Positions 50,560 through 59,887 are shown, counted from the stretch's first letter. The stretch: DNA of 64,000 nt from Saccharothrix luteola (GCF_020859565.1 NZ_JAJHUO010000040.1:1-64000), one strand, 5' to 3'. Notes: generated by a model not told the origin, from the letters alone. A program made the numbers and translations.

Positions 50560-51612
50560 ATGGCGCCGAATCCGTTCCGCGTGTTGATCGTCCGGGGGTT
50601 CTGGAGCCCGCCGCAGGCCGGATCGGCGAGCAGCTGGCCGTGGCCGACGAGCTTCTGCCGGGCGGTCTTCCAGGGCTCCAACGGCTGGAGCGTCCGCGAC
50701 TACTGGTTGCGCTCGACGTTCGGGTTGCTGAACCTCCAGTTCGACGTCGAGGGCGGCGCCGCCGGGCTGAACCTGGAGGGCTTGGACGCCAACCACTTCG
50801 CGCACCGCCGGGCCGAGGCCATCGACGCGGTCCGGGACCGGGCCCGCGCGGAGGGCATCAACGTGGACGGCTACCACGGGTTCATCGCCCTGACCAACCC
50901 CCCGCCGTCCAATGCGGGAGCCGACCGCAACCGGGCGCTGTTCGACCAGCACGGGTTCCTGGAGTTCTACCAGCACGAGGTCGGTCACGTGCTGGGCTTC
51001 CAGCACGCGTTCGGCCCCGATCGCGGCGACCCCGGCCAGGAAACCGTGTACGAGGACGACTACTGCATCATGGGATTCACGGGGCCGATGGGCTTCACCA
51101 TCCCCACGCCACCGGAGGCGGCGAGCGTCGTCACCCCGCTGCCAGGCAACTTCTGGCAGTCCGGCCGCCGACTCGCCGCGGCCAACCTGCACCGCACGTA
51201 CCCGGCCGAGTTCTCGCCCTGGGTCGGGCACGTGGTCATGAACCAGACGACGTTCGTGGTGGGATCGAGCTCCGTGGCCGAACTGGGGTCGCAACTGCCC
51301 GTGCTCGCGGTCCTCACGCTCCCCGGCGGGGCGCAGGTCACGGCCGAGTACCGGGTCCCCACGGTGGACGACCGGGGCGTGACCCCGCCTGCCGTGGTGG
51401 TCCACTCCATCGGGCTGCGCAACCTGGGACTGCGCGACGACGGACGTCCCTGGGACGAGGTCGACCCGATCTACTTCGAGGGCACGTTGCAACCGCGCGT
51501 GGGCGCGCAGCTCACGATCGTCGCCGGCGTGACCCTGCGGGTCGTGTCGACCGAGTTCCCCGGGACCTACCTCGGCCCGAAACCGCCGGTGGTCCAGCTC
51601 AGGTTCGTCTGA
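50560..51612 (+). CDS. Putative metzincin-like zinc metallopeptidase
   Basis: The 350-residue protein carries YQHEVGHVLGFQH at residues 137-149, a complete HExxHxxGxxH zinc-binding motif (His139, Glu140, His143, His149), and about 20 residues later DYCIMGF, a plausible Met-turn (Met171). This is the metzincin arrangement. The rest is beta-rich in the C-terminal third and matches no family I recognise. No signal peptide is seen, so it would act in the cytoplasm or leave by another route. It is followed after 14 bases by a small hypothetical gene. Confidence 0.72.
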   Translation: MAPNPFRVLIVRGFWSPPQAGSASSWPWPTSFCRAVFQGSNGWSVRDYWLRSTFGLLNLQFDVEGGAAGLNLEGLDANHFAHRRAEAIDAVRDRARAEGINVDGYHGFIALTNPPPSNAGADRNRALFDQHGFLEFYQHEVGHVLGFQHAFGPDRGDPGQETVYEDDYCIMGFTGPMGFTIPTPPEAASVVTPLPGNFWQSGRRLAAANLHRTYPAEFSPWVGHVVMNQTTFVVGSSSVAELGSQLPVLAVLTLPGGAQVTAEYRVPTVDDRGVTPPAVVVHSIGLRNLGLRDDGRPWDEVDPIYFEGTLQPRVGAQLTIVAGVTLRVVSTEFPGTYLGPKPPVVQLRFV

Positions 51613-51626
51613 CCGGTCGGAGGACC

Positions 51627-51926
51627 ATGTTCGCGCACTTGGGCACCTTCACGATCGAGGCCGACGTCCGGCACTGCCTGGACCTCGCCGCGGCGGCACT
51701 GCGCCGGTACGGGCTGGACGCCTGGTTCCCGCCGGACGACGGCGAGTTCGTCATCGTCGGTGGGGACGACCGAGTTGCCGTGCAGGTCTCCTGCGCGCCG
51801 GTGCAGGACGCGACCTGGGTGGCCGTGGTCGGCTACTCGACCGACGCCGCGGTCGCCGAGTACGGCCGCAACGCGATCCGCGCGCACATGACCAACCCCG
51901 CGTCACCCCCGCTCCCGCCGCCCTGA
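51627..51926 (+). CDS. Small hypothetical protein
   Basis: ATG 51627, with GGAGG shortly upstream, opens a 99-residue frame. The protein has a helix (DVRHCLDLAAAALRRYGLDA) followed by beta-like segments and a Pro-rich end. No domain is recognised. It lies in the same direction as the metzincin-like gene with a 14-base gap, so the two are probably one transcript; the longer upstream frame is a shadow of that gene. Confidence 0.6.
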   Translation: MFAHLGTFTIEADVRHCLDLAAAALRRYGLDAWFPPDDGEFVIVGGDDRVAVQVSCAPVQDATWVAVVGYSTDAAVAEYGRNAIRAHMTNPASPPLPPP

Positions 51927-51942
51927 CGGGTGCGGGACGCCG

Positions 51943-53088
51943 TCACCGCTGTCGAACGCCTGCTCGCCACACCGCGTGGGTGAGCGGGACGCCCGGGCGG
52001 TACGCCAGGTGCGTGGTCGAGGGCGCGTCGAGCACGTGGACGTCGGCGCGGGCACCCGGTGACAGGTGGCCGACGTCTGTGCGGTGGAGGGCTTTCGCGC
52101 CGCTCAGCGTGGCGGCGGTGACGGCCTCCTCGATGGTCAGGTGCATCTGGAGGACCGCTGTCGTGATGCAGTAGGCCATCGAGGTCGTGTAGGAGCTGCC
52201 CGGGTTGCAGTTGCTCGCGAGGGCGACCGTCGCGCCCGCGTCGAGGAGGCGACGGGCCGGTGGCAGCGATTGGCGGGTCGACAGGTCGCAGGCGGGCAGC
52301 AGGGTGGCGACGGTGGACGAGTGCGCCAACGCGTCGACGTCGGCGGCCGAGAGGTACGTGCAGTGGTCGACGCTGGCCGCGCCCAGCTCCACCGCCAGCC
52401 CGACGCCGGGGCCCTCACCCAGCTGGTTGCCGTGCACCCGCAGCCCCAGGCCCTTGGCCCGCGCGGCTTCGAGCACGGCCCGGGACTGGTCGGCGTCGAA
52501 CGCGCCCCGCTCGCAGAACACGTCCGCCCACCGCACGTGCGGCGCGACGGCGTCCAGCATCCCGCCGACCACCAACGACACGTACTCGTCCGCGTCCGCT
52601 CCCGGCGGCACCAGGTGCGCGCCCAGGAAGGTGACCTCGTCGGCCACGTCCGCCGCGATCCGCGCCGACCGCACCTCGTCCTCGACGGTCAGCCCGTAGC
52701 CGGTCTTGGTCTCGATCGTGGTCGTGCCCTGGGCGACGGCCTCGCCGACCAGCCGGCGCAGGTTCGCCGCGAGCTCGTCGTCCGACGCCTCCCGGGTAGC
52801 GCCGACCGTCACCGCGATCCCACCGGCCGCGTACGCCTGACCGGCCATGCGGGCTTCGAACTCGGCCGTCCGGTCGCCCGCGAACACCAGGTGCGTGTGG
52901 CTGTCCACCCAGCCCGGGAGGACCGCCCGCCCCTCCACGTCGATCCGGGTGTCGGCGGCCGGCGCGGAGGACGCGGGGCCCACCCACTCCACGCGGTCGG
53001 TGAAGACGAGGGCGGCATCGGCGAGGCGACCCAGCTCGGGGTCGTTCGTGGTCAACTCACCGATACCGGTGACGAGCGTGCTGCTCAC
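51943..53088 (-). CDS. hutI: Imidazolonepropionase
   Basis: The 381-residue amidohydrolase has the metal motif VDSHTHLVFAGDR, TTTIETKTGYGLTVEDE, VHGNQLGEGPG, VDHCTYLS and ASNCNPGSSYTTSM. It opens imidazolone-5-propionate to formimino-glutamate, the third step of histidine breakdown. GTG 53088 overlaps the stop of the DUF397 gene (GTGA). It is separated from the other hut genes by the Scr1/DUF397 pair. Confidence 0.94.
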   Translation of the reverse strand: MSSTLVTGIGELTTNDPELGRLADAALVFTDRVEWVGPASSAPAADTRIDVEGRAVLPGWVDSHTHLVFAGDRTAEFEARMAGQAYAAGGIAVTVGATREASDDELAANLRRLVGEAVAQGTTTIETKTGYGLTVEDEVRSARIAADVADEVTFLGAHLVPPGADADEYVSLVVGGMLDAVAPHVRWADVFCERGAFDADQSRAVLEAARAKGLGLRVHGNQLGEGPGVGLAVELGAASVDHCTYLSAADVDALAHSSTVATLLPACDLSTRQSLPPARRLLDAGATVALASNCNPGSSYTTSMAYCITTAVLQMHLTIEEAVTAATLSGAKALHRTDVGHLSPGARADVHVLDAPSTTHLAYRPGVPLTHAVWRAGVRQR

Positions 53089-53285
53089 GACCGCACGAAC
53101 CGCTGCCACGCGGACGCCGAGAAGGCCAACCTGCCCGCATCGGGCTTCTTCGAGTCCCGAACCGCCACGACCGGGGAGGCGAAGGCCACCTCGACGCAGT
53201 TGCCTTCGTTACCACCGCCGCTGCGACTGCTCTTCCGCCACACCGCACCGGTGAGGTCCATAGTGGACAACAGGTCGCCTCTCAT
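53085..53285 (-). CDS. DUF397 domain protein, partner of the Scr1-type regulator
   Basis: The short protein has the DUF397 pattern AVWRKSSRSGGGNEGNCVEV, then VAVRDSKKPDAG and AWQRFV. DUF397 proteins always accompany Scr1-type HTH proteins and in Streptomyces have been described as the toxin-like partner. ATG 53285 overlaps the HTH stop (ATGA). The ATG at 53261 (MDLTGAVW) is the more typical family start, giving 58 residues. Confidence 0.87.
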   Translation of the reverse strand: MRGDLLSTMDLTGAVWRKSSRSGGGNEGNCVEVAFASPVVAVRDSKKPDAGRLAFSASAWQRFVRS

Positions 53286-54118
53286 TCCTGCTCGGCGATG
53301 ATCTGCTCGATGAAGGCGACCGAGTCCTGTGGACTGAGCGCCCGATCGAGCAAGTGGTCGAACAGCAGCTTAGCCCGCCACACCTCGTCGGGTTCCTCTA
53401 CTTGGATGGAGCCGGTCGGGTACTCGACGTACAGGATGGTCCGGTCTTCCGGATCGGGGAAGTCCAACAGGGTGAAGGAACCGGTCTGTCCGCCATGTGC
53501 GCCGATGCCCCTCGGCAGGACGCGCAAGGTCACAGTGCTCAGCTCGGCCATCATGACCAGGTGTTCGAGCTGATCGCGCATGACAGCCGGGCCACCGATC
53601 GTCTGGCGAAGCGCGGACTCATCGAGGAGGGCGGACAGGTGCAGGGGGTCTTCCTCATCGATCAGCCGCCGCTGCCGGATGGTCCGGACCTCGACCTGCG
53701 CGTTGAGCTCAGTCCGGGTGCGCTTGAGCGCGTCCGCCTCGAAGACCGCCCGCATGTAGGGCTGGGTTTGGAGCAGACCAGGGACGTAGATGAGCGCTAC
53801 TTCCCGGATCTCCGTCGCCTCGGTCTCCAGGTCGACGTAGCCCAAGGCCCTCATACCGAACTTCATCCACCACTGCGGCTTCAGGGCATCGCGGACGTCG
53901 TCGATGAGGTGCGGGTCGTACTGGTCGTAGACATCCATCATCGAGCGGGCGAGGTGGACGTCGACTTTCGTCTCCCCCGCTTCCAGGCGGTAGAGGCTGT
54001 TGCGGTGCTTGTCCAGGGCGATGGCGGCGTCTTCGATGGTCATACCTGCCGCCTCGCGCATCCGGCGCAAGCGGCGGGCCAACTTCCTGCGGCGAAAGGT
54101 CGGGCGCGGTGGTGGCAT
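53282..54118 (-). CDS. Scr1-family helix-turn-helix regulator (XRE, DUF5753)
   Basis: The 278-residue protein has an N-terminal XRE helix-turn-helix (KLARRLRRMREAAGMTIEDA to HRNSLYRLEAGET, about 12-50) and a C-terminal DUF5753 domain (VPGLLQTQPYMRAVFEA, RRLIDEEDPLHLSALLDESA). Such proteins pair with DUF397 proteins and often act on development or antibiotic production. It lies inside the hut gene row, 51 bases after hutF. Its GC content and codon use are a little less extreme than its neighbours'. Confidence 0.9.
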   Translation of the reverse strand: MPPPRPTFRRRKLARRLRRMREAAGMTIEDAAIALDKHRNSLYRLEAGETKVDVHLARSMMDVYDQYDPHLIDDVRDALKPQWWMKFGMRALGYVDLETEATEIREVALIYVPGLLQTQPYMRAVFEADALKRTRTELNAQVEVRTIRQRRLIDEEDPLHLSALLDESALRQTIGGPAVMRDQLEHLVMMAELSTVTLRVLPRGIGAHGGQTGSFTLLDFPDPEDRTILYVEYPTGSIQVEEPDEVWRAKLLFDHLLDRALSPQDSVAFIEQIIAEQE

Positions 54119-54169
54119 GAAGCCATGATCCTGAGCGGGAGTGCGGCGAGTGGGAATCTCGCCACCCGA

Positions 54170-55438
54170 TCAGGCGAGTACATCGCTCAGCAGCCGCGCG
54201 ACGTCTCCCAGCTGCTCGTGCACACCATCGCGGGCTACGACCTTCCCCCCTACTACTACGACAGAGACGTCGGAGGCGGTGGCGGCCAGGACCAGTTGCT
54301 CGGGCGAGGTGCCGGCGGTGCGGACCGAGTTCACCCGAATGGCTACGAGATCAGCCGGTGCGCCCACCTCGATCCGACCGGCGTCGGGCCAGCCGATCGA
54401 GGCGTGGTTCGTCAGTGCCGCAACGAGGTCCGCCGGCGCGAATCGGCCGCGTTCACCCGTCCGCAGGCGCTCGTGGTGCTCCAACGCCCGCGCCTCCAAC
54501 AACGGGTCGATCACCGCGTGCTGGTCGCTGCCCAACGACAGCGGCGACCCGGCTTCGACCAACTCCCGCGCCGGGCCGATGCCGTCCGCCAGGTCCGCCT
54601 CCGTCGTCGGGCAGAAGCAGACACCGGTGCGCGTCGAGCCGAGCAGGCCGATGTCCTTAGTGGACAGATGAGTCGCGTGCACGGCTGTCGTGCGCGGCGT
54701 CAGGGCGCCGGCCTCGGCCAGCAACTCGGTAGGGGTGAGGCCGTACGCCGCCAGGCACGCCTCGTTCTCGGCCGGTTGCTCCGACAGGTGGACGTGCAGC
54801 GGCCGATCGGGGAACGCGCCAGCTACCAGCGACAACGTTTCACGTGGCACCGCGCGGACGGAGTGGATCGCCGCGCCGATCCTGGTGTTCTCGTCACCGC
54901 GCAGCTCAGCGACCCTGTCCAACCACCGGTCCCCGGTCCCGTCGGAGAACCGCTCCTGCACCCCGCGCACGGGCTGCCCGATCCCACCCGCGAGGTAGCA
55001 AGCGTCCAACAGGGTGAGCCTGATCCCGGCGTCACGCGCCGCCTGTCGCAACGCCTCCGCCATCTCGTTGCCGCCGTTGTGCAGGTAGTGGAACTCGCCC
55101 ACCGCCGTCACCCCGGCCACGGCCATCTCCGCGTACACGGCCGTGGCCAGCTTCAGGTACGAGTCGGGCGTCAACCGCTCGGCCACCGCGTACATCCGGT
55201 CGCGCCACGTCCAGAACGTGCCGCCGTCGGAGTTCGTGCGCCCGCGCAACGCCCGGTGGAACGCGTGCGAGTGCGCGTTCGCGAAACCCGGGAGCACCAG
55301 GCCGTGGAGCCGTTCCACGCCGAGCGGAATCGTGTCCACAGTGGACACGGCGGCGATCCGCCCCCGGTCCACGCGCACCAGCACCCGCTCCGCGACACCG
55401 TCCGGCAGCCACACCTGCTCGCACCAGAAGCTCTTCAT
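54170..55438 (-). CDS. hutF: Formimidoylglutamate deiminase
   Basis: The 422-residue amidohydrolase converts N-formimino-glutamate to N-formyl-glutamate and ammonia. Motifs: LVLPGFANAHSHAFHRALRG (metal His residues), TAVGEFHYLHNG, RPLHVHLSEQPAENEACL and LSLGSDQHAVIDPL. It starts with ATG overlapping the stop of the M20 hydrolase gene. Its presence shows that histidine is degraded by the five-step route, which needs an N-formylglutamate deformylase. Confidence 0.92.
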   Translation of the reverse strand: MKSFWCEQVWLPDGVAERVLVRVDRGRIAAVSTVDTIPLGVERLHGLVLPGFANAHSHAFHRALRGRTNSDGGTFWTWRDRMYAVAERLTPDSYLKLATAVYAEMAVAGVTAVGEFHYLHNGGNEMAEALRQAARDAGIRLTLLDACYLAGGIGQPVRGVQERFSDGTGDRWLDRVAELRGDENTRIGAAIHSVRAVPRETLSLVAGAFPDRPLHVHLSEQPAENEACLAAYGLTPTELLAEAGALTPRTTAVHATHLSTKDIGLLGSTRTGVCFCPTTEADLADGIGPARELVEAGSPLSLGSDQHAVIDPLLEARALEHHERLRTGERGRFAPADLVAALTNHASIGWPDAGRIEVGAPADLVAIRVNSVRTAGTSPEQLVLAATASDVSVVVVGGKVVARDGVHEQLGDVARLLSDVLA

Positions 55439-56613
55439 CGCGTCAGGTGCTCCAACGTCGTCGCCAGCGCCAGCACGCCCGCCGCGCAGTCGTCCGCCTC
55501 GGCGAACTCCGCCGGCGCGTGGCTGATCCCGGTGGGGTTGCGCACGAACAGCATGGCGGTGGGCACGTGCGCCGCCAGGATCCCGGCGTCGTGACCGGCG
55601 CCGGTCGGCAACGCGGGCGTGTCGTCGCCGAGCGCGTCCCGCACGCGGGACATGAGGCCGGGGTCGAAGTGCACCGTCGGGCCCCAGCTCTCCTCGGTCA
55701 CGCGCACCTCGCAGCCCTCCGAGGCAGCCGCCTCACGCGCCGCCGACGTGATCTCCGAGACCACCTCGCGGGTGCGCGGCTCGTCGTCGGCCCGCGCGTC
55801 CAGCCACACGTCCACCGACGACGCGATCACGTTGGTGCCGCCGGGGTTCGGCACGACCCGGCCGACCGTGGCCCGCGCGCCGGAAGTGGCCGCACGGCGG
55901 GCGGCCAGCACCAGCTGCGCGGCGGGCAGCATCGGGTCGCGCCGGTCCTCGATCACCGTCGCCCCGGCGTGGTTGCCCTCGCCGCTGAACGTGTACCGCC
56001 ACCGGCCGTGCGCCAGGATCGAGCTCGCCAACCCCACCGGCACCTCCAACCCGCGCCCCTGCTCCACGTGCAGCTCGACGAACGCGCCGACGGACGACAG
56101 CGCCCGGTCGTCCCGACCCATCCGCAACGGGTCGAACCCGGCCGCGTGGGCGGCCTCGCCGAACGTGACGCCGTCCGCGTCCACCAGCTTGGCCGCGGCC
56201 TCGGCCGTGATCGCGCCCGTCATCAGGCGCGACCCGAGGCAGGCGACGCCGAAGCGCCCGCCCTCCTCCTCCACGAACACGACGATCGCCAGCGGCTTCG
56301 AGGGCACGAACCCGCGAGCGCGCAGCAGGTCGAACGCCTGCAACGCCGACACCACGCCCAACGGCCCGTCGAACGCGCCGCCGCCGGGCACCGAGTCGAG
56401 GTGGCTGCCGGTGATCACCGCGTCCGGCCCCGGCGCGCCCCACCACGCCCACAGGTTGCCGTTGCGGTCGGGCCGCACGTCCAGCCCCCGCCGCTCGGCC
56501 TCTTCCACGAACCACGCCCGCAGCTCCCGCTCGACCCGGTCGAAGCCGTGCCGCGAGTAGCCGCCGCGCCGCGCGTCACGTCCGACGTCGGCGATGTCCG
56601 CGAGGTCAGTCAT
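55435..56613 (-). CDS. M20-family amidohydrolase (allantoate amidohydrolase-like) in the hut operon
   Basis: The 392-residue protein has the M20 dizinc motifs GSHLDSVPGGGAFDGPLG, VFVEEEGGRFG, AFVELHVEQG and GAGHDAGI. Family members cut allantoate, carbamoyl- or formyl-amino acids. It is co-translated with hutU (overlap) and hutF (ATGA), and the same gene order occurs in Streptomyces. No classical HutG is present, so this enzyme is the best candidate for hydrolysing N-formylglutamate to glutamate and formate; that role is inferred from position. Confidence 0.88.
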   Translation of the reverse strand: MTDLADIADVGRDARRGGYSRHGFDRVERELRAWFVEEAERRGLDVRPDRNGNLWAWWGAPGPDAVITGSHLDSVPGGGAFDGPLGVVSALQAFDLLRARGFVPSKPLAIVVFVEEEGGRFGVACLGSRLMTGAITAEAAAKLVDADGVTFGEAAHAAGFDPLRMGRDDRALSSVGAFVELHVEQGRGLEVPVGLASSILAHGRWRYTFSGEGNHAGATVIEDRRDPMLPAAQLVLAARRAATSGARATVGRVVPNPGGTNVIASSVDVWLDARADDEPRTREVVSEITSAAREAAASEGCEVRVTEESWGPTVHFDPGLMSRVRDALGDDTPALPTGAGHDAGILAAHVPTAMLFVRNPTGISHAPAEFAEADDCAAGVLALATTLEHLTR

Positions 56614-58249
56614 CGGCGCTCATCGGGATCGGGACGTGCTTCGACGCGGCCACGTCGACCGCCCGCTGGTACCCGGCGTCCACGTGCCGGATCACGCCCA
56701 TGGCGGGGTCGTTGGTCAGCACCCGCTCGATCTTCTGCGCCGCCAGCGGCGTGCCGTCCGCGACCGTGACCTGACCGGCGTGGATGGACCGGCCGATGCC
56801 GACGCCGCCGCCGTGGTGCAGCGACACCCAGGTCGCCCCGGACGCGGTGTTGACCAGGGCGTTGAGCAGCGGCCAGTCGGCGATCGCGTCCGAGCCGTCG
56901 GCCATCGCCTCGGTCTCCCGGTACGGCGACGCGACCGAGCCGCAGTCGAGGTGGTCGCGCCCGATCACGATCGGCGCGGACAGCTCGCCCGACGCCACCA
57001 TCTCGTTGAACTTCAGGCCCGCGAGGTGGCGCTCGCCGTACCCGAGCCAGCAGATGCGGGCGGGCAGGCCCTGGAACTCCACGCGCTCACCGGCCATCTT
57101 GATCCACCGCGCGAGCTGCTCGTTCTCCGGGAACAGCTCCAGGATCGCCCGGTCGGTCTTCGCGATGTCGGCCGGGTCGCCGGACAGCGCGGCCCAGCGG
57201 AACGGGCCCTTGCCCTCGCAGAACAGCGGTCGGATGTAGGCGGGCACGAAGCCGGGGAAGTCGAACGCCCGCTCGTAGCCGCCGAGCTTGGCCTCGCCGC
57301 GGATGGAGTTGCCGTAGTCGAAGACCTCGGCACCGCGGTCGAGGAAGCCCACCATGGCCTCGACGTGGTCGGCCATCGACTCGCGGGCCCGGTCGGTGAA
57401 CTCGTCGGGCTTCTCGGCGGCGTAGTCGGGCCAGTCCTCGACCGCGACGCCCTTCGGGCAGTACGCCAGCGGGTCGTGCGCGGAGGTCTGGTCGGTGACG
57501 ATGTCCACCGGCACGTCGCGGCGCAGCAGCTCCGGCAGCACCTCGGCGGCGTTGCCGATCAGGCCGACCGACAGCGCCCGGCCCTCGGACTTCGCGGCGA
57601 GCACGCGGGCGATCGCGTCGTCGAGGTCGTCGGCGATCTCGTCCAGGTAGCGGGTCTCCACGCGGCGGCGGGCGCGCTGCGGGTCGACCTCGACGCACAG
57701 GGCGACGCCCTCGTTCATGGTGACCGCGAGCGGTTGCGCGCCGCCCATGCCGCCGAGGCCCGCGGTCACGGTGAGGGTGCCGCGCAGGGTGCCGTCGAAC
57801 CGCTTGGTGGCCACGGCGGCGAACGTCTCGAACGTGCCCTGGAGGATGCCCTGGGTGCCGATGTAGATCCACGAACCGGCCGTCATCTGGCCGTACATGG
57901 TCAGGCCCTCGGCTTCCAGCCGGCGGAACTCGGGCCAGTTCGCCCAGTCCGGCACGAGGTTGGAGTTCGCGATGAGCACGCGCGGCGCCCACTCGTGCGT
58001 CCGCATGACGCCGACCGGGCGGCCGGACTGCACGAGCAGCGTCTCGTCGTCGGCGAGGTTCGCCAGCTCGCGGCTGATGGCGTGGAAGCTCGGCCAGTCG
58101 CGGGCGGCCTTGCCCGTGCCGCCGTAGACGACCAGGTCCTCGGGGCGTTCGGCCACGTCCGGGTCGAGGTTGTTGTGGAACATCCGCAGCGCGGCCTCGG
58201 TCGGCCAGCTGCGGGCGGTCAGTTCGGTCCCTCGGGCAGCGCGCACCAT
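56606..58249 (-). CDS. hutU: Urocanate hydratase
   Basis: About 547 residues with family motifs LRMFHNNLDPDVAERPEDLV, VYGGTGKAARDW, TAGLGGMGGAQPLAVTMNEG and TDQTSAHDPLAYCPKG. It uses NAD+ as an internal electrophile to convert urocanate to imidazolonepropionate. The start overlaps the hutH stop (TGATG at 58249; a GTG at 58252 is also possible), and its end overlaps the M20 gene by 8 bp, making a tight operon. Confidence 0.95.
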   Translation of the reverse strand: MVRAARGTELTARSWPTEAALRMFHNNLDPDVAERPEDLVVYGGTGKAARDWPSFHAISRELANLADDETLLVQSGRPVGVMRTHEWAPRVLIANSNLVPDWANWPEFRRLEAEGLTMYGQMTAGSWIYIGTQGILQGTFETFAAVATKRFDGTLRGTLTVTAGLGGMGGAQPLAVTMNEGVALCVEVDPQRARRRVETRYLDEIADDLDDAIARVLAAKSEGRALSVGLIGNAAEVLPELLRRDVPVDIVTDQTSAHDPLAYCPKGVAVEDWPDYAAEKPDEFTDRARESMADHVEAMVGFLDRGAEVFDYGNSIRGEAKLGGYERAFDFPGFVPAYIRPLFCEGKGPFRWAALSGDPADIAKTDRAILELFPENEQLARWIKMAGERVEFQGLPARICWLGYGERHLAGLKFNEMVASGELSAPIVIGRDHLDCGSVASPYRETEAMADGSDAIADWPLLNALVNTASGATWVSLHHGGGVGIGRSIHAGQVTVADGTPLAAQKIERVLTNDPAMGVIRHVDAGYQRAVDVAASKHVPIPMSADD

Positions 58250-59754
58250 CACAGGGTTCCCTTCCGGATGAGCTCTTCGGCGGCGGCGATCTCGGGCGCG
58301 AGGTGGCGGTCCGGGCCGGGGCCCTCGACGTGCTCGCGGAGCTTCGCGATGGCCGCGGCGGTGGCGGGTGCGGGGTTGAGCGGTTTGCGCAGGTCCAGCG
58401 CGCGGGCGGCGGTCAGGAACTCGATCGCGAGGACCCGGCGCAGGCCGTCGACGGACTGGCGCAGCTTGCGCGCGGCGGACCAGCCCATGGAGACGTGGTC
58501 CTCCTGCATCGCGCTGCTCGGGATCGAGTCGACGGACGCGGGCACGGCCAGGCGCTTGAGCTCGCTGACGATCGCGGCCTGCGTGTACTGGGCGATCATG
58601 TGGCCGGAGTCGACGCCCGGGTCGTGGGCCAGGAACGGCGGCAGGCCGTGCGACCGGTTCACGTCGAGCATCCGGTCGGTGCGGCGTTCCGCGATGCTCG
58701 CCACGTCCGCGGTGGGGATGGCGAGGAAGTCCAGCACGTAGGCGATCGGCGCGCCGTGGAAGTTGCCGTTGGACTCGACCCGGCCGTCGGCCAGCACCAC
58801 CGGGTTGTCGATGGAGGAGGCCAGCTCGCGGTCGGCGACGGTCTCGGCGTAGGCGACGGTGTCCCGGGCCGCGCCGTGCACCTGCGGCGAGCAGCGCAGC
58901 GAGTAGGCGTCCTGCACGCGCGTGCAGTCCGGGCCGCGGTGGCTGTCCATGATCTCGGAGTCGCGCAGGATCTCCGCCATGCGCCGCGCGGACCGGCCCT
59001 GGCCGGGGTGCGGGCGCAGGGCCTGGAGGTCGGCGGCGAACACGCGGTCCGTGCCGAGGAGGGCCTCCACGCTCATCGCGGCGGTCAGGTCGGCGACGTC
59101 GAGCAGGTAGTTCAGGTCCTTCACCGCCAGGATCAGCATGCCGAGCATGCCGTCCGTGCCGTTGATCAGCGCCAGGCCTTCCTTCTCGGCCAGGCGGACG
59201 GGCCGGATGCCCGCCTTCGCGAGGGCCTGCGCGGCGGGGACCAGGTTGCCGTCGGCGTCGCGGACGTCGCCCTCACCGGTGAGCGCGAGGGCGGCGGCGG
59301 ACAGCGGCGCGAGGTCGCCCGAGCAGCCGAGCGAGCCGAACTCGTGCACGACCGGGGTGATGCCGGCGTTGAGCATCGCGGCCATCGCCTCGGCGGTCTC
59401 CAGCCGCACGCCGGTGTGGCCGCTCGCCAGGGTCTTGAGGCGGAGCAGGACGAGGGCGCGCACGACCTCGCGCTCGACCTCGGGACCCGCGCCCGCGGCG
59501 TGCGAGCGGACCAGGGACTGCTGGAGGGCGGCACGGCGGTCCGGCGGGATGTGCCGGACGGCCAGCGCGCCGAAGCCCGTCGACACGCCGTAGGTCGGCT
59601 GCTCGGCCGTGGCCAGGCGTTCGATGTGCGCCCGGGCGGTGGTGACCGCCTCGCGGGCCGCCTCCGTGATCTCCACGGGTGCGTCACCCCGGGCGACGGC
59701 GTGGACGTCGTCGCGGGTCAGCGGTGTCGGACCCAGCTGCACGGGTTGCTGCAT
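58249..59754 (-). CDS. hutH: Histidine ammonia-lyase
   Basis: The 501-residue enzyme starts histidine breakdown by making urocanate. The active-site loop reads FGSLGCSGDLAPLS, so the MIO cofactor would form from Cys-Ser-Gly rather than the usual Ala-Ser-Gly. Other motifs include TYGVSTGFGALA, GLALINGTDGM and QDAYSLRCSPQVHGA (in VQDAYSLRCSPQVHGA). It is the first gene of the hut operon, and the 133-bp gap to the divergent ABC operon must hold its promoter. Confidence 0.95.
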   Translation of the reverse strand: MQQPVQLGPTPLTRDDVHAVARGDAPVEITEAAREAVTTARAHIERLATAEQPTYGVSTGFGALAVRHIPPDRRAALQQSLVRSHAAGAGPEVEREVVRALVLLRLKTLASGHTGVRLETAEAMAAMLNAGITPVVHEFGSLGCSGDLAPLSAAALALTGEGDVRDADGNLVPAAQALAKAGIRPVRLAEKEGLALINGTDGMLGMLILAVKDLNYLLDVADLTAAMSVEALLGTDRVFAADLQALRPHPGQGRSARRMAEILRDSEIMDSHRGPDCTRVQDAYSLRCSPQVHGAARDTVAYAETVADRELASSIDNPVVLADGRVESNGNFHGAPIAYVLDFLAIPTADVASIAERRTDRMLDVNRSHGLPPFLAHDPGVDSGHMIAQYTQAAIVSELKRLAVPASVDSIPSSAMQEDHVSMGWSAARKLRQSVDGLRRVLAIEFLTAARALDLRKPLNPAPATAAAIAKLREHVEGPGPDRHLAPEIAAAEELIRKGTL

Positions 59755-59887
59755 GTGCCCATCTCAACCCGGCGGCCCGATCCGCACGACCCGACATCCG
59801 CCGATCGTGTCTGGTATCCGAGACGGCTCGGCCAACCAAAACCACTCCTCACGCGTCCTGCCCGACCGGTAGCTTCGGAAAACCACC

